Source of the DNA: Limnanthes douglasii subsp. nivea
Lineage: Eukaryota > Streptophyta > Magnoliopsida > Brassicales > Limnanthaceae
Assembly (NCBI GenBank): GCA_036936605.1
Contig: JAUPFV010000002.1
Span: 216,931,046 to 216,995,045 of the forward strand
Direction: 5' to 3'
Length of the DNA stretch: 64,000 nt
The notes beneath the pieces were generated by a model. It searched no databases and was not told the origin of the DNA. It saw nothing but the letters and a program-made list of their open reading frames with translations. Position 1 is the stretch's first letter. Each line of letters begins with the position of its first letter. This document shows, piece after piece, positions 43,551 through 55,990 of this stretch. Position numbers and translations under genes: made by a program.

Positions 43551-45320
43551 GTGTCTCAATTCTTGATATCGATGTTGTCAAAATAGTTATTCATTTGATT
43601 ATTGAATATAATTCTCTCTAATCTTTTGTACTTCATTTTATTAGTCCATGTATATGAAGTTCCAACAAAACCAGCATCAATAAGGTTACAATCTAAAATT
43701 GTGATATTGGAATCATTAAGACTTCTTAAATACAAATAAATGTATGATAACTGCTCAGGGGATTTAGTAATACAATTAAAATCTCATATAACAGTCCACT
43801 CAAGTGGATTGTTAGAAATATATCTCATTTTATCCCAAGAGAAATATTATTGATTCCACTACACTTGGCATATATTACAGTAGCCATAATGTTTTTATTA
43901 TTGTTGATGTGATGAATTCTCAAATGGATGAGTTGCTCATGATTGCAACTGAAATCCACTAAGTACTTTTCCTTCCAAAGAACCCATATTTTATTATTCA
44001 AGTTTATTAAACGTTGATGAAAATACAGAACGTTTAAGATTTCATTAAAGATTTTATCTGAAACCATTGGTTCCTGGATAACCACGAAGTCAATGGATTC
44101 AATTTTTATAGTCATTTAAAACTAATGGAGATGAGATTTTTTTAACATTTTGAGGGTCATTGAGGGTCTTAGAAACTTTATTTTTAGCTTTTTGACTTTT
44201 CTAGGAGTGACTTTAGTGAAGTCCAGGTTTTTTAGGTTTGGTATGAGTTAGGTAACTGATAAGCTACCAGTTCGAGTCTGTTTTGGAGATTAATTGACAT
44301 TGTCTTCATCATAGGAGTTGTTCAGTGTGCTAAATCTATCTCCAAGGTCTATATATTGGAGGGCTTCTATAATTTCAGGGCTTGTGTCATCTATTAAGGA
44401 GTTTTTGAAGCTAATATTTTATATAGAACGTTGATTTATAAACTGACTGTTTACAATATTGATACTATCAGAGACAATATTCATTATTGTTGTCATTAAC
44501 TTTACTGATTACTACTGGTTTGACTTTTGTTTTCCAAACATTCTTATTTGTTTCAACTTGTTTTTTTGTTTGTTGATTTTGGGGTTCCGAAGGTGATTTC
44601 CAAGGTGGTTTCCTCTTTGTTTTCATTAGTGATGGGTTTTTCCTGAATAATTTCCTTCATTATCTGCTTCGATATCACAACTTGTCTATGTGATATCCTA
44701 TATGTTTGGATTCCTTGCTTGCTTGCTTCTTGTGTTATCATTGAGTTAGATCTAAGAGGGGGAAATTATTCTTTCTGATCTTGAATATCAATACTTTCTT
44801 TATCTCCATGGGTCTTTGCTTGACTCAAATAATTCATTGAGTTTTTGGAGTTTAAATCTCTTGGATTTCTCGTTCCTTGATGGTTTCTTTCATCTTGAAT
44901 CTTGAAGTAAATCGGTATGAATGTTTGGCTTTACTGATGGAATCCTTGTTTAGTATGAATTCTGATTTCTTTGCTCAGTATTTTTAGAGTAGTAGGTCTT
45001 CGATTTGACTCCACCTTAATTTATTACTTGTTGATGAAATCTTAGATTTCTTTCTTCTATTTAGATCCATATGATGAAGATCTTCAATAAGGATATTTAT
45101 GTCAATAAAGAGGTGTTGTTTCCTTAGAAAGGAAAGAATGTGCTCGAGACGGATTACTGGTGAAACCCCAGATCCCTTTTTTGTTTTCTTCTCTGATTTC
45201 TTCGCTGCTACAACAACAAATATTATTCTTGATGGAGATTATTTTGAAAGAGGATGAGGTGTCCTCAGAGTTGAAGATTCGATTTTTTGGAGGCTGCTTA
45301 GGGAGAAGAGCCATCATTAG
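43551..45320 (-). mobile_element. LINE copy 2, 5' segment (ORF1 end and endonuclease)
   Basis: The endonuclease that nicks target DNA is recognisable. IDFVVIQEPM (44090) opens it and IWVLWKEKYLVDFSCNHEQL follows. ATVIYAKC (43870) leads to LEWTVI, DFNCITKSPEQLS (about 43760) and AGFVGTSYTWTNKM (about 43650), the catalytic GDFN and TW-N motifs of exo/endo-phosphatases, with GDFN changed to a stop and DFN. The region upstream (44120-45320) is ORF1-like, Lys/Glu- and Ser-rich, and less certain. The protein runs on after element F with SNHCPVFI, so F cut it between endonuclease and RT. Confidence 0.8.
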
Positions 45321-45559
45321 TATGATGCATAATTCTATATCAAGTTATATATGTAAGGTATAATATATGTTGTATTTATAATACTTTTAAAACCTTAATG
45401 TTTAAGTTTTAGATCTTTTAGTATACATCAATATTTGAATAAATAAAATATTACATGAAGAGTTACTAATAGCTCTCGCAATAAATTAGACTCAAATTTT
45501 TAATTTCATTGAAAATTACATGCAATTTAAAATCTACCAACAATACCCTCACGTATAAA
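45321..45559. other. Short AT-rich stretch, no gene
   Basis: Sequence between the 5' end of the LINE and the ggttgc repeat family. Nothing recognisable. Confidence 0.3.
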
Positions 45560-47040
45560 AACAAAAAGAAACAAAAAACTCTCACTTTCTTCTTAAGCTC
45601 GCAAACCATCTCTCTCTAAAATCGAAATTCACAAATCTTTCAAATTAGATATTTATGCAACAAATTTTATTGAAATCCTAAGAATTTTAACATAAAGGAA
45701 CTTTTGAATTAGATGAGGTTTTCATGAGGAAATTATTTTATTTTGTCTGTAACTTTTTGAATGGTGTGTTCGTAATTGTTTGCACGACCTAAGTAATGTT
45801 TTTGTTTGGCTTAACGATTTGTATAGTTTTTAAAGAATAATACAATTAGTAGCATATGAACCACTTGTGTACCTGTTTAAAGGTTCTCGGTGATTTTCTT
45901 CTTCTTTCGTAACTGATTTGAACGTATTTACGCAACCAAATGACAGTATCTTTCTAGATCTAGTTTTTATTATGCTTTTCAAAATTAAAAGACATATTTT
46001 ATAACAAACTTTAACTTATTTACGCAGCCGACTTACAGTCAGTTTCCATACAAACTTTATATTTGTTTTTCAAACATAAAAAACAGTTTTCATAACTAAA
46101 ATGAATACATTTACGCATCCAACTAACAACTAGTTTCAATAATAATCTACATGTATTTTAACTTTGTAATGTAGATAAAAAATATTAAAAATTATTATTC
46201 TCTAGATGAGGAATTCCAAATCATTTTTTCTCACATAAAAACTAAAGAATCTTGAAGAAGAAGTCAACAATTGGAAGAATCAATATCAATTGTTAACTTC
46301 AGTCACTTTTTTTGCAAATAAACAAATAAATTTGACAACCAATTTACTCATAATTACACAAAAAGTAATTACGCAACCATATTTAACACATAAAATATGT
46401 ATTTTGCGACATAATTTAACGTAATTATGCAACAATATAACAAACCTTTTATTTTGTTTTATTAATTTTTTGTTTAAAAGTTATTGATCTAGACAAAGAT
46501 ATCATTAAAAATATGAAAAACTGAAAATAAAAAACAATGAATAGATTAAAGAAGTGAAAGAATCAAATCATATTCTTAAGGATCATAATGAAAAACTGAA
46601 AATCAATCTATAGCAACAACGATTTGCAAGGAGATCTTGCGCCAAACAAAAGAAGATCTTGCATCAAACAAAAGAGCATAAGATGTTTAGTTTATCTCTT
46701 AACCAGAAATATACAATAAAATATTGGTAGATGCTCGCATGTTGAAGTCAAAACTATGTTATTTACGCAAAAAATAATGTTATATTGCAACCGATAAAAA
46801 TGTAATTCTGCAACCGATTATAATGTAATTTTGCAACGAATTACAATAATATTTATTCACAACAACTCTCTTTCTCTACGAATGTAATTACGCAACACAA
46901 CGACATCAAATAATTTTGCAACCATATTGTACATAATTATTGACCCAGCCAACACCTTGTATTTTTGCAACTAAACAAGACGTAATTACGTAACCATACC
47001 TGCAAACACAAAAAATCCGAAAATATGTTTTTTTAAAATC
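45560..47040 (-). repeat. Dispersed repeat with ggttgc motifs, copy 2 (inverted)
   Basis: On the minus strand this resembles 14281-15600. The motif aattacgcaacca and close variants (reverse complement tggttgcgtaatt) recur about ten times between 46360 and 46990. At 45920-46150 two units with spacing near 90-95 bases match the 91-bp array (aaactgactgtaagtcggct against aaactaactataagttgggt). The ctctctctaaaatc block at 45609-45622 matches 15590-15606 in reverse. Confidence 0.5.
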
Positions 47041-48623
47041 ACTATTTTCAAAAAATCAGCCTAGCTAAAACACAAATATATTTATATATATCATTAAATA
47101 ACCACATAATAATTCGATACAAACAAAAAAAAAACAAAAAACAAAAATCACTTGTGAATTGATCATTGATCAATAATTGCAGATAAAAAAAGAAAATAAA
47201 AAGAATAAAAAAACAACATAGAAGATATTGATCAAACGAATAAAGAAACCTAGAATCCAGAAAAAAGACATAATAAAAAAATCACATCATAGTTACAAAA
47301 TAGTGTTATGATTGGTATCTTAAAAAGTACATATAGTTATCGGCACTTTAGTTTCAAAATGTGATGGTTATTTGTACTTTCTCAAAACTTGGATGATTAT
47401 TTGTAAATAATTTTGCTGTTAGGTGTCGTCGGTAGATTACCCAATATTATAAATCTATAAAATATATTTTGTTTTAAACATATGGGGTGACCAATAGATA
47501 TATCTACCAAACTCATATTATCAATAAAGCGGGTGCTCAAACATTTTGATAAGGTACTAATTTTAATAGTTAATATCTATTAAGGTATTTTTATTTCAAC
47601 TATTCCATTTTTACCTTTTTCTTTAGTCTATGTCTTCTTCGCTAATCAACTTTTTTTTGTTGTTTTCTTTTTTAACTAATCTAAACTTGATTTATAGTTT
47701 TTTATGAATTCAAATTCAAATTTAAAATCATAACAAAGTAGGAAACCAAAAGGTCCCAATCGATTAGATATTTTCAGCTGAAAAACTTACATGGGAGTTC
47801 TCAAATATATTAGGAAAGTATTTATCTATGCCAATTCTTTTTATAATAGTAATTCCATTTAAATGTCTCTTTTGGATTTCACTAGGATAATGAATTGAAT
47901 TTCTAGATGTTTCCGGTGGTGTTTTTTTTATTGTGATGCACAAAGTATGTTATGTTCTCTTTATATTGTCTTCGTCTTTGATTTATGTATTTATTATACA
48001 ATTCTAATTGATGATTCATGTGATCAAAATGAGTTAATAGGTTTTGTTTTTGTTTTTTCAATTGTTAGAAGCAATTAAATCGATATTTGAATTTTTGTGT
48101 TATGATAAGCTATATATAATATTGAATCAAGAACACAATTTTAGTGTTTTTTATGCATTAGATGTTTTTTCTTCTACTGAGTTTGTCTATGGTGGTTGGT
48201 AATGGGTTCTGAAAGTTAAATTTAGATTGAGACCTTTGATTAATATGATGTATGCATTATGTGATTTCATGGATTTAATTGATATATAACATAGAATTTC
48301 ACATTCCAATGACCTTTTGTTTTAGTTTCTTGGAACTGAATGATACTGAATTGTAATCAAATTATTATCATTGGATTTCAAAATATTTAAGATATAATAT
48401 TCGTCTTTCAAAAGTTTATTGATAGTCATAGAGATTGTTGTTGATGATGCAAACAATGTAATTTTTCTTTCTTTATAGTTTTCATGAGCTTTTGAATTCT
48501 AGTTTGATGAAATGATTTTTAGATTTCATTTGTTCACAAGCTCTAGTATAAATAACGAGGCCGTCAACATGTGAACCATAAATTGTAATGGATTTCATCT
48601 ACAAAACAAGTCTTAAATTCTTG
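47041..48623. other. No recognisable gene; AT-rich
   Basis: No open stretch of note and no coding similarity on either strand. Poly-A and poly-T runs are common. Confidence 0.4.
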
Positions 48624-48929
48624 ATTGGTCATTTGACTATGATGATTTATTTCATATAGTCATTGGTCTTCAAACGTTTGACGAATGACCATCAACTTAT
48701 CAATTTTGATACGATTAGCCTTTTGACTTCAAAATATATGGGAATCATCCCTAGATTTTGATAAATTTGATAAATTTAGACCTTAATTAATCAGGAATCA
48801 TGAATTTTACCGGATATTTTAAATTCAAACGACTATATTAATTTTTTTTATCATAGTCAAAGGTCTTTCACTTGACATTTTAAAATTGAAGAACTATATG
48901 AAAGAAATCGACATATTCAAATGACCAAT
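48624..48929. mobile_element. Candidate MITE with inverted termini
   Basis: 306 bp. The left end is attggtcatttgactatgat and the right end is the complement, through caaatgaccaat. The similarity extends about 38 bases inwards (tttatttcatatagt against actatatgaaagaaa). The interior is AT-rich and non-coding. The nearest flanks (cttg and cacg) do not give a clear target duplication, so the superfamily is open. Confidence 0.6.
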
Positions 48930-49171
48930 CACGAAATCAAGCCTATAAAACAAGATATGTCTCATTTGAACAATCTTATGATTGAAAAGATATAGTTTTT
49001 TTTACCATGTCAAACTCTAGGATGTCGTTTTCCTAACGAAGCTAGTCCAACATCACATTGGTGAACATAGTAGTAAGTAAACCATTAAGGCCCTAGCATG
49101 AGCTCCATTTATCAGGACATAAAGAAATGCCTTCACTAATGGGGACATAAGGGTAGAAGTCCTTGGGAGGA

Positions 49172-49449
49172 TTAAAATCCTCTCCAACGGGGGAATCCAC
49201 AGAGTCAAAAGTAGAGAACCTAACATCGTCGTCGATACCTCCCCCGACTTTAGCTACATTCCACTTACATAGGGATATTGCCCCTAAATATTTTCCGCCA
49301 TGAGCACTATAAACTCAAAACTTAAAGGTGATGAATAATGAAAATATTTGAGGGGCAAGAAGGTCCTAAATAATTTAGGGTCACACATAATTTTAGAGAG
49401 AGGTTTAAGATGAGAAGTTTAGAGAAGGAAACTTTAAAAAAATAGTAAT
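49172..49449. repeat. Dispersed repeat R1, copy 2 (left part)
   Basis: Aligns with 20013-20255 through tcctctccaacggggg, gagcactataaactcaaaac and gagaggtttaagatga. It ends at the pentamer GTAAT, the target duplication of element C. Confidence 0.8.
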
Positions 49450-49778
49450 TAATGAATTAGGAATTCGCTTGAGGATATTTCTGTGTAAAACTATTATTTG
49501 AGGGGCCAAACTGCAATCGTTTTACTTCTTAAGGATATTTTACACAGAGAAAGTGATACAGTCTAGAGAGAGAAAATAATACTATATTAATCAACCAACT
49601 TTATCAACTCGTCTGAGGTCTTATTCCCAACACACCTTAATTCCCAACAATCACTCATCTAGTCCCTGTATTTGATTATTTATTTATAATGGGTACTCTT
49701 ATATTCATTTTCCCTATTCTTCCCTCATACAAACTCTTCTTTCCCTATTTCCACCGTGTCTTTGATTCTCCCTTATCA
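49450..49778 (-). repeat. 3' LTR of element C
   Basis: 329 bp. On the plus strand it opens TAATGAATTAGG (TG mutated to TA) and closes CCCTTATCA. Relative to the other LTR it lacks a segment near ttttatagtacaatgatgg, where the R region and TATA-like bases would lie. Confidence 0.9.
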
Positions 49779-49795
49779 GTAGCCCCCCGAGTCCT
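49779..49795 (-). promoter_or_regulatory. Polypurine tract of element C
   Basis: The minus strand reads AGGACTCGGGGGGCTAC directly before TGATAAGGG of the 3' LTR. Confidence 0.8.
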
Positions 49796-50300
49796 TGTAA
49801 AATGTATTTTTACTAGGACTATAATGACCTCTTCGAATTTTGCTTTATCCTTTAGCTCTCCTCGAAGAACGCCTCTTCGAATCCCAATTCCTTTCCTCAA
49901 ATAATGTCCCTTCGAAATATGCTTCTTCGAATCTCTTCAAAATATGCTTCTACTACGTAAAACTTCGAGATATGCTTCTTCAAATTTTTTCAAAATATAC
50001 TTCTTCGAAATTCTTCGTCTCTCTTCGAAATATACTTCTTCAAAAAAGTACCTCTTCGAGTTTGTTCCTGTCTCTTAATTCTTCTTTAGGCCTATCAACC
50101 ATTAGTAGCCCCCCAATCCTTGCAACTGCTTAGCCAAGATTAAATCATAACTCATCATAAGTAATCTCTTCCTTAAAAACTTTCTTAAAAAATAATCATA
50201 TCAATATAGCCCCCTAGACTTGGCTAAGAAATTGCAAGAATTAAGGCCATCGAACTTCTCAATATCATCTCTTCAACTTCTACTCAATCGTTTCCCACCT
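49796..50300 (+). repeat. Degenerate cttcgaa-rich repeats upstream of the antisense gene
   Basis: Many copies of tcttcgaaatatgcttcttc and variants between 49830 and 50075, without a strict period. A second agccccctagacttggc block at 50199 resembles the polypurine tract region. The stretch lies between the 3' LTR and the antisense promoter and codes for nothing I recognise. Confidence 0.55.
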
Positions 50301-50306
50301 TTTTAA

Positions 50307-50497
50307 TGACGTCACTAGTCGTAATTCGTTGTCATTAAATCTTTTTAGAGATCTTATTACACTTCCCACCACTTTTCATCATTAGATTTCCTCTTCAACT
50401 TCTTCTGTAGTTCTCGATTCCACACAATTGCCCCTATGTTACCCATAACACCCCCAGGCCTTTCCCACATCTGAAAGCCCATTTACTTCTATAAATA
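50307..50497 (+). promoter_or_regulatory. Promoter of element C antisense gene
   Basis: A perfect palindromic TGACGTCA (50307-50314), the classic bZIP/as-1 core, stands about 180 bases before a TATA box ctataaata (50489-50497). Transcription would begin near 50520, so the ATG at 50563 is a better start than the one at 50527. Confidence 0.6.
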
Positions 50498-50562
50498 CTC
50501 ACACATTTCATTCTTACTTCAAAACTTTGGTTCTAAACTTTCTAGAGAGAGAAAGTTGGCTT

Positions 50563-53387
50563 ATGCTCCCCAAGCCTCGTCGAATTCCTGAGTGGTTGTG
50601 CATTAGCCAAAAATTCGAAGAGAAAGTTGCTGCTGGTACCTGCAGTGAGCCTCAACCCCAGCCCTCGGTTACTACCTTCTACGGTGCCTGGCCCCCTTCG
50701 GAAAATTCTTTTGCCATCATTCCTTTAGAAATTTCTTGCTTTAACCAAAATCCCAATCTTGCACCCCTCGAAACTATGGGTAAAGATAAACATCAGATAC
50801 ATTTTCTCGGGAAAGAGAAAGAGGCACCATAAGGACATAATAAGATCTCAAGAGCATAAATGAGATAGGGAAACCACTTTGGATACCCCAGAACCCAATG
50901 TAACTCTAGTCCCAAGAAATCCTTCGAAAACTGATGCCTCAGGATCAAGTCTTCCAGCCACTCCTTCGATAACAGGACAAGGGAGTCCTCGATTTTCTCC
51001 TTCGAGAACTAAAATCACCGACGAGGATATACAATCGTTTCAAAAGAGGTATTTGAAGGATAAAGGGAATGTCGTAACCTCAAAACATCTTGAGACAGAA
51101 TTACCGCAAATTCTAACTGTTGGGAAAGGTAAGTCCGATGGTCTTTCAACAACTTCTTCTAGCCAGTTAACTTCAACTCCTCTGACAATATCCAAAGAGC
51201 AGGCTCGAAGGATTGCCCCTAAATCTTAAGGTGACATTGCCCTTCCTCTAGAACTTGGTGCTATTATGGGCAATAACATCCAAGGGATCGAGAACAAGCA
51301 CTTAGTTGCACTTCATCATACCTCCTATAAGTATTTCTTGCCTTCGGAGGAAACAATGCTAAGAACTCGTTGGGGTATCCCTTCGTCCATCAACATTAGA
51401 TTCCCTTCAGAAGGTGAGACTCATTTATCTGTTAAGGATAATGAGCTAATTGTCTATACAGAGATTATGAACTGGAGATTGAGATATCTTCTAGACCCAT
51501 TCTTTATCGAGTATTTTACCAAGATTGATCTTTGTCCTTCCCAAGCTGGCCCAAACATATGGTTCACCTTGATGGAATGTATTATGGCCTCGAGAATTTC
51601 AGGAAATGAATTCTCCTTGGAAGAGCTCATCGGATTATCTGGCCTAGCGAAGAATCCGTTCTTCCCTTTTTTACTCTATGACCTTCAGTAGAGGTCAAAC
51701 AGTTGTGAAGGACTTGCTAAAGGCTGACAAAAAATAGAGGCAACAATTTCTCTTCTTTTCCGGACAATGGGAGATGGGCTCTGAATCAACCCCTTCGAAT
51801 CCACACAAGTTTTCTCTTGTATGGACCAACAGATGTAAGTTTTTACACCTCACTTTTATCCTCCTCGAATAATTGCCTATCTATTTTCCTTTACTTTCCT
51901 CGAATAATCTTTTATCAATTCTCTGTTCGAATTTTTGTGCAGCTATGACTGGGATTTCGAAGCCCTATGCTGATCATGTAGAAAGTGCCACCACAATATT
52001 TACTAAACTGAATGAATGGGCTAAGGAGAATTGGGAAAACAAATTCCGCCTCTACTTCATGAATAATAACTTAGCCAAAAGTCGACTCTGGAGGCTAAAT
52101 CCTCTTAAAAGGCTAACCATGAAGGAATTAATGACGCCTTCTTCTTAGCAAGAGGTCCTTGACCGGGTTGAAAAAAAAGACATCGTCATCTATCTTTCGA
52201 AGCGCTCCCGAGCTAAAGGCTACTTAGGCGACTCCGAAGAGGAAACATCGATCAAAGATCTTCAATCTGACTCCGAAGGATTAGCTGTTAATCAAGAGCC
52301 CATTTCTTCATCAAATGCTATTTCCCCTATCACCGTTTCTCCTCCGAGAAAACATGTCCACCCCATCAAAAAGAAAGAAGGCAAGAAAAAAGGAGCTAAG
52401 AAGAAATTTGTCTTGGAACCCATCCAAGAGATATCCAAGGACACCAAAGCACAAGATGATGTCCAAGAAATCTCCAAAGGTAATGGGGACCAATTAGTTG
52501 CAATTGAAGATGAAAATGAAGCCAACGGAGATTCAGGCCAAGAACCCAATTCTCCCCTTCTCCAAGTGTCAAGTCCATCTCTTGCTGACAATTCCTTAAG
52601 AATAGCACCAGTTCCAATTCCCCGAAGCGATCCTCCCTAGAACATTGATCCCCTCATTTTACTGGTGAGTCCTCAGATTTTGACCCCACAACAATAGGCT
52701 CTCCTACCAGTTCCTTCGAAATTCCTCAGGGTGATGAGTTCTCTTTATGTGTTCGCAACTTACTGCATGATTTTGTCAATATAGGAAGAAAAATGCAACA
52801 TCTGGAAGATCGTAAAAACCATTATAAGTTCAAGGCTTCACTTGCTTCTGCACAACTTGAAGAGCTGAAAAAACAACACTCCATTCTGGAGGGTCAGGCT
52901 GATGCCATTTTTGAGAAAATGAACGCCTCGGAGAACTACGTCCTTATGCTCGAAAGATGTTGCCAGGAGGAAAAGGACCTCTACCAAAAGAAGACAGGAG
53001 CTCAAGAAAAGCTCCGCACAGAACTCCAGAAGGCTCATTATATTGCCACAAAAGGGATTTAAGGATTGTCTTACTGATTTCGAGATTATTATAGAGGAAA
53101 AGAAAAAAAAATTACTGAAGACAATTGCAGATTTCCCTAAACAAATTGAGGCTGAAAAAGAAACAACAGCGAATTCCTATGCAGCCAAATGTGTGGACAA
53201 ACTCAATGCTCGAGATGCCACAACCCGAGCAGGGCTGATCATCCAAATTCATGCAGAATACCCTGAGTATAACTTGGGAAGTTTTTGGAAGCTTGTCTCC
53301 CCCGAACTTCGCCCACCTGGCATTATTGTGAGTGACAGTGAGACATCGGACTCTAAGGAGAGCGACTCCTCGAAAACTTCTGAGTAA
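50563..53387 (+). pseudogene. Element C antisense gene, Transposase_28-like (broken)
   Basis: Start at 50563 (MLPKPRRIPEWLCISQKFEE), chosen from the TATA position. A Ser/Pro/Thr-rich region follows. The central domain is open at 51266-51691: HLVALHHTSYKYFLPSEETM, RTRWGIP, YTEIMNWRLRYLLDP, LCPSQAGPNIWFTLMECIMA and SRISG, aligned throughout with B. A frameshift comes after 51691. The intron is 51835-51942, then KLNEWAKENWENKFRLYFMN. A Lys-rich and acidic region (52300-52640) and a coiled coil (52793-53110) follow. The end (53387) has AGLIIQIHAEYPEYNLGSFW, like DMVLLFHEKFP...NLGDLW in B, and an acidic Ser-rich tail. Function unknown. Confidence 0.75.
51835..51942 (+). other. Intron of element C antisense gene
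   Basis: The donor is GTAAGTTTTT, the acceptor TTTTTGTGCAG after a T-rich stretch, and the length is 108 bases. It occupies the same position as the introns of A and B, ahead of the TKLNEWA segment. Confidence 0.75.
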
Positions 53388-53755
53388 CATTGTTTTGATA
53401 AAAGTTTTTGTCTAAGTTTTGGAATAAGTCCTTTGTAGATTTCAAGGCAATTTTTGTAATGGTATCAACATGTTCCGAGGAACATTCAAATTGGCCTTTC
53501 TTATATGTCATTGTATCGAATATAAATATTAGAATTTTGAACTTCATACTTAATATAAAAATGATTGTATGCCAACTTGCGTTGGATAAAATAATTGCTT
53601 TATGGAAATTTTACTTGGTCATAATAATCATTGTAAGTCGCCTTAAGGAAGACTTATAAAATATCATAATTATTAATCCTAACAGCTTAACCACAACTTG
53701 TATCTCAGATAGAATAATTCGAGGAAAAAGTTCAATTGTATTGATCAGCTCATAA
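53388..53755. other. Gap between convergent genes of element C
   Basis: About 370 bases of AT-rich sequence without a tandem array. The plus-strand open stretch at 53408-53659 shows no similarity to the matching regions of A or B, so I do not treat it as a gene. Confidence 0.4.
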
Positions 53756-53773
53756 TGACACCTCGTTAAAACC
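53756..53773 (-). promoter_or_regulatory. Conserved post-integrase motif, element C
   Basis: The minus strand reads GGTTTTAACGAGGTGTCA, 99 bases after the integrase stop, matching A, B and F. Confidence 0.5.
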
Positions 53774-53871
53774 TTCATGTGCCTAACAGGGTAAGAAAGA
53801 GTATGCCTTCGCTGTTTTTGTAAACCTGAAAATACACATGAAAAAATAATTGTTACATGCCCAATTCTTCG

Positions 53872-55190
53872 TCATTCCAGATACAATTTCAAATGTTCTA
53901 TATTCCATGGATGCTTAAGATCTCGCCATTCCTTGTCTTTTAATCTATACGTCCCCTGTTTTACTTTCTCTGTTACTTCATAAGGGCCCTCCCAATTTTG
54001 CCCCAATTTTCCAAGACTTCTCTCTTTGGTGTGCAGAAAAACTTTTTGTAATACTTTGTCCCCCACCTTGAAATCTCTTTGCTTTACTCTTGAAGCATAC
54101 CTACTCTTCATCAATGTTTGATAATGCTAGAATTTTAACTGCGCTCTTCGTCTCTTTTCTTATACCAAATCTAACTCCATGGCCCTGTTTCGATCGTTCA
54201 AATCTTCTGTATATGCTGCCACACGGTATGATAGGAAAACAATTTCCGAGGGAACAACCGCATCCATACCGTATACCAAGGAAAATCGAGACGTCATTGT
54301 CGAAGTTCGAGGCGTCGTTCTATAAGCCCACAAACTTCTTGTAAATAGTCGGGCTATTTCCCAGCCTTACCTTCCAAATTCTTTTTTAATCCATCCAAAA
54401 TCGTTCGATTGATTACTTCCACTTGACCATTAGCCTGAGGATGGAACAGATAAGAAAAACATTGTTGTATGCCCCTGGAAATACAAAATCTCTTAAACTC
54501 CTTGTTGTCGAATCGAGACACATTATCTGTTGTGATCTTTATTGGCACCCCAAAACGACAATAAATATTTGAGACGACAAACTTGATAACATCTTTTGCT
54601 TTTGTCCCTGCTAAAGGCTCTGCTTCCACCCACTTAGAAAAATAGTCAATTGTTACTATGATCGTTTGCCTCCCACCAGATGTCATTGGTAGGGGTCCAA
54701 CTAAATCAATGTCCCACCTATCGAACGATACTTCTTCTGAAATACTTTCTAGTAGCACCCCTGGCTTGTGTATTATATTGGCATATCTTTGACATGTATC
54801 ACACCACTTCACCAACTCTTTCGCATCACCGGAGATGGTCGACCAATAATAACCAGCAAAAAATACACGTCGAATTAATGCTTTATATCCGCAATGGGCC
54901 GATCATTCCCCGTCATGCTGTTCCGATAGGACAAATTGCGACTCATCCTTAGCCAAACATCTCAGCAATGGTATGCTCAAGGACTTCTTATATAAGACTC
55001 CTCCCAAAAGAATGTATCCACGAGACTTAAACCTGACTCTCCTAGCCTCAAACGTTTCTGTTGGTAAGCTATCCTTTTCCATGAAGTCCACGATTTCTGA
55101 CCTCCAATCATTTGTAAGCACTATGTTTACTTCCTCCATGTTCATTGAGTGGTCTGCACCGCTTACAATCAAAGGATGTTCCTGAATTAC
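53872..55190 (-). pseudogene. Element C integrase (broken)
   Basis: The N-terminal and zinc-binding region is at 55172-54780 (LRCLAKDESQFVLSEQHDGE, then CDTCQRYAN). The core has RWDIDLVGPLPMTSGGR, ITTDNVSRFDNKEF and HPQANGQVEVINRTI, so all three catalytic acids survive, although TDNG is TDNV. The C-terminal part (54114-53872) ends WNIEHLKLYLE at the same place as in A and B. Stops and frameshifts lie near 54903, 54816 and between 54350 and 54115. Confidence 0.85.
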
Positions 55191-55225
55191 GACCCATGGA
55201 TAACCTTCTGATCGTGAAGCAGCTG

Positions 55226-55990
55226 CTAAGGCATCGGGGACGAGATTTGCTTCCCTTCGAACATGCTCATATTGACTTCATCAAATTCTAAAGCCAAGTC
55301 CTTCAAGACTTTCAAATACTTGACTAACTTATCTTTTCTCGCCTCTGACTCTCCCAAAGCTTGATTTATCACCAACTGTGAATCACTGACCAATTTAACC
55401 CATCTAGCTCCACATACTTGAGCCAACCTTAACCCCGCCAATACCGCCTCATACTCTGCCTCGTTATTAGTTGCCTTAAAACCAAAGCGAATAGCCTGAA
55501 ACATGGCTATCCCCTCCGGGGAAATTAACTGGACTCTTGCACCACTTCCAGAAATATTCGACCCCCCATCCGTTCGAACCAACCATTCTGTCTTACCTGA
55601 GTGGTCAACAATCTTCATGCCGTCTATTTCTGAGTGGAATTCGACCAAGAAATCAGCTAAAACCTGAGCTTTTATTGTCGTCCGAGGCTCGAATGTTATG
55701 TTGAAATCTCCAAGTTCAACTGACCACTTCGTCATCCTCCCAGATATATCCGACCTCTGTAGCAAACCTTTTAAGGGAAACGTTGTTCGAACAACAATAT
55801 GATAGGCTTGGAAGTATGGTCTCATTTTCGGAGCAGATGTTACCAGGGCCAAACCTAAATTTTCCAACTTGAGATACCGTTTCTCAGCATCTAGCAAACT
55901 TTTGCTGACGTAATATTGACCTCTTCTCGGAGTAAAACAGCACTGAATGCACAATCTGATACCGACACATAAACGATCAACCTCTCTCCC
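55226..55990 (-). pseudogene. Element C first and second RNase H
   Basis: The first RNase H end reads YYVSKSLLDAEKRYLKLENL, then VTSAPKMRPYF. The second, Tat-type, reads WLVRTDGGSNISGSGARV, NNEAEYEAVLAGLRLAQV and KLVSDSQLVINQALGESE, with the three catalytic acids (RTDGG, EAEYE, SDSQ) in place. It is open over 242 codons but cut off from the RT by a frameshift near 55960 and from the integrase at 55226. Confidence 0.85.

Noticed and set aside
53408..53659. Small plus-strand frame after the antisense gene of C
   Set aside because: No counterpart in A or B, AT-rich hydrophobic composition, and no start context.
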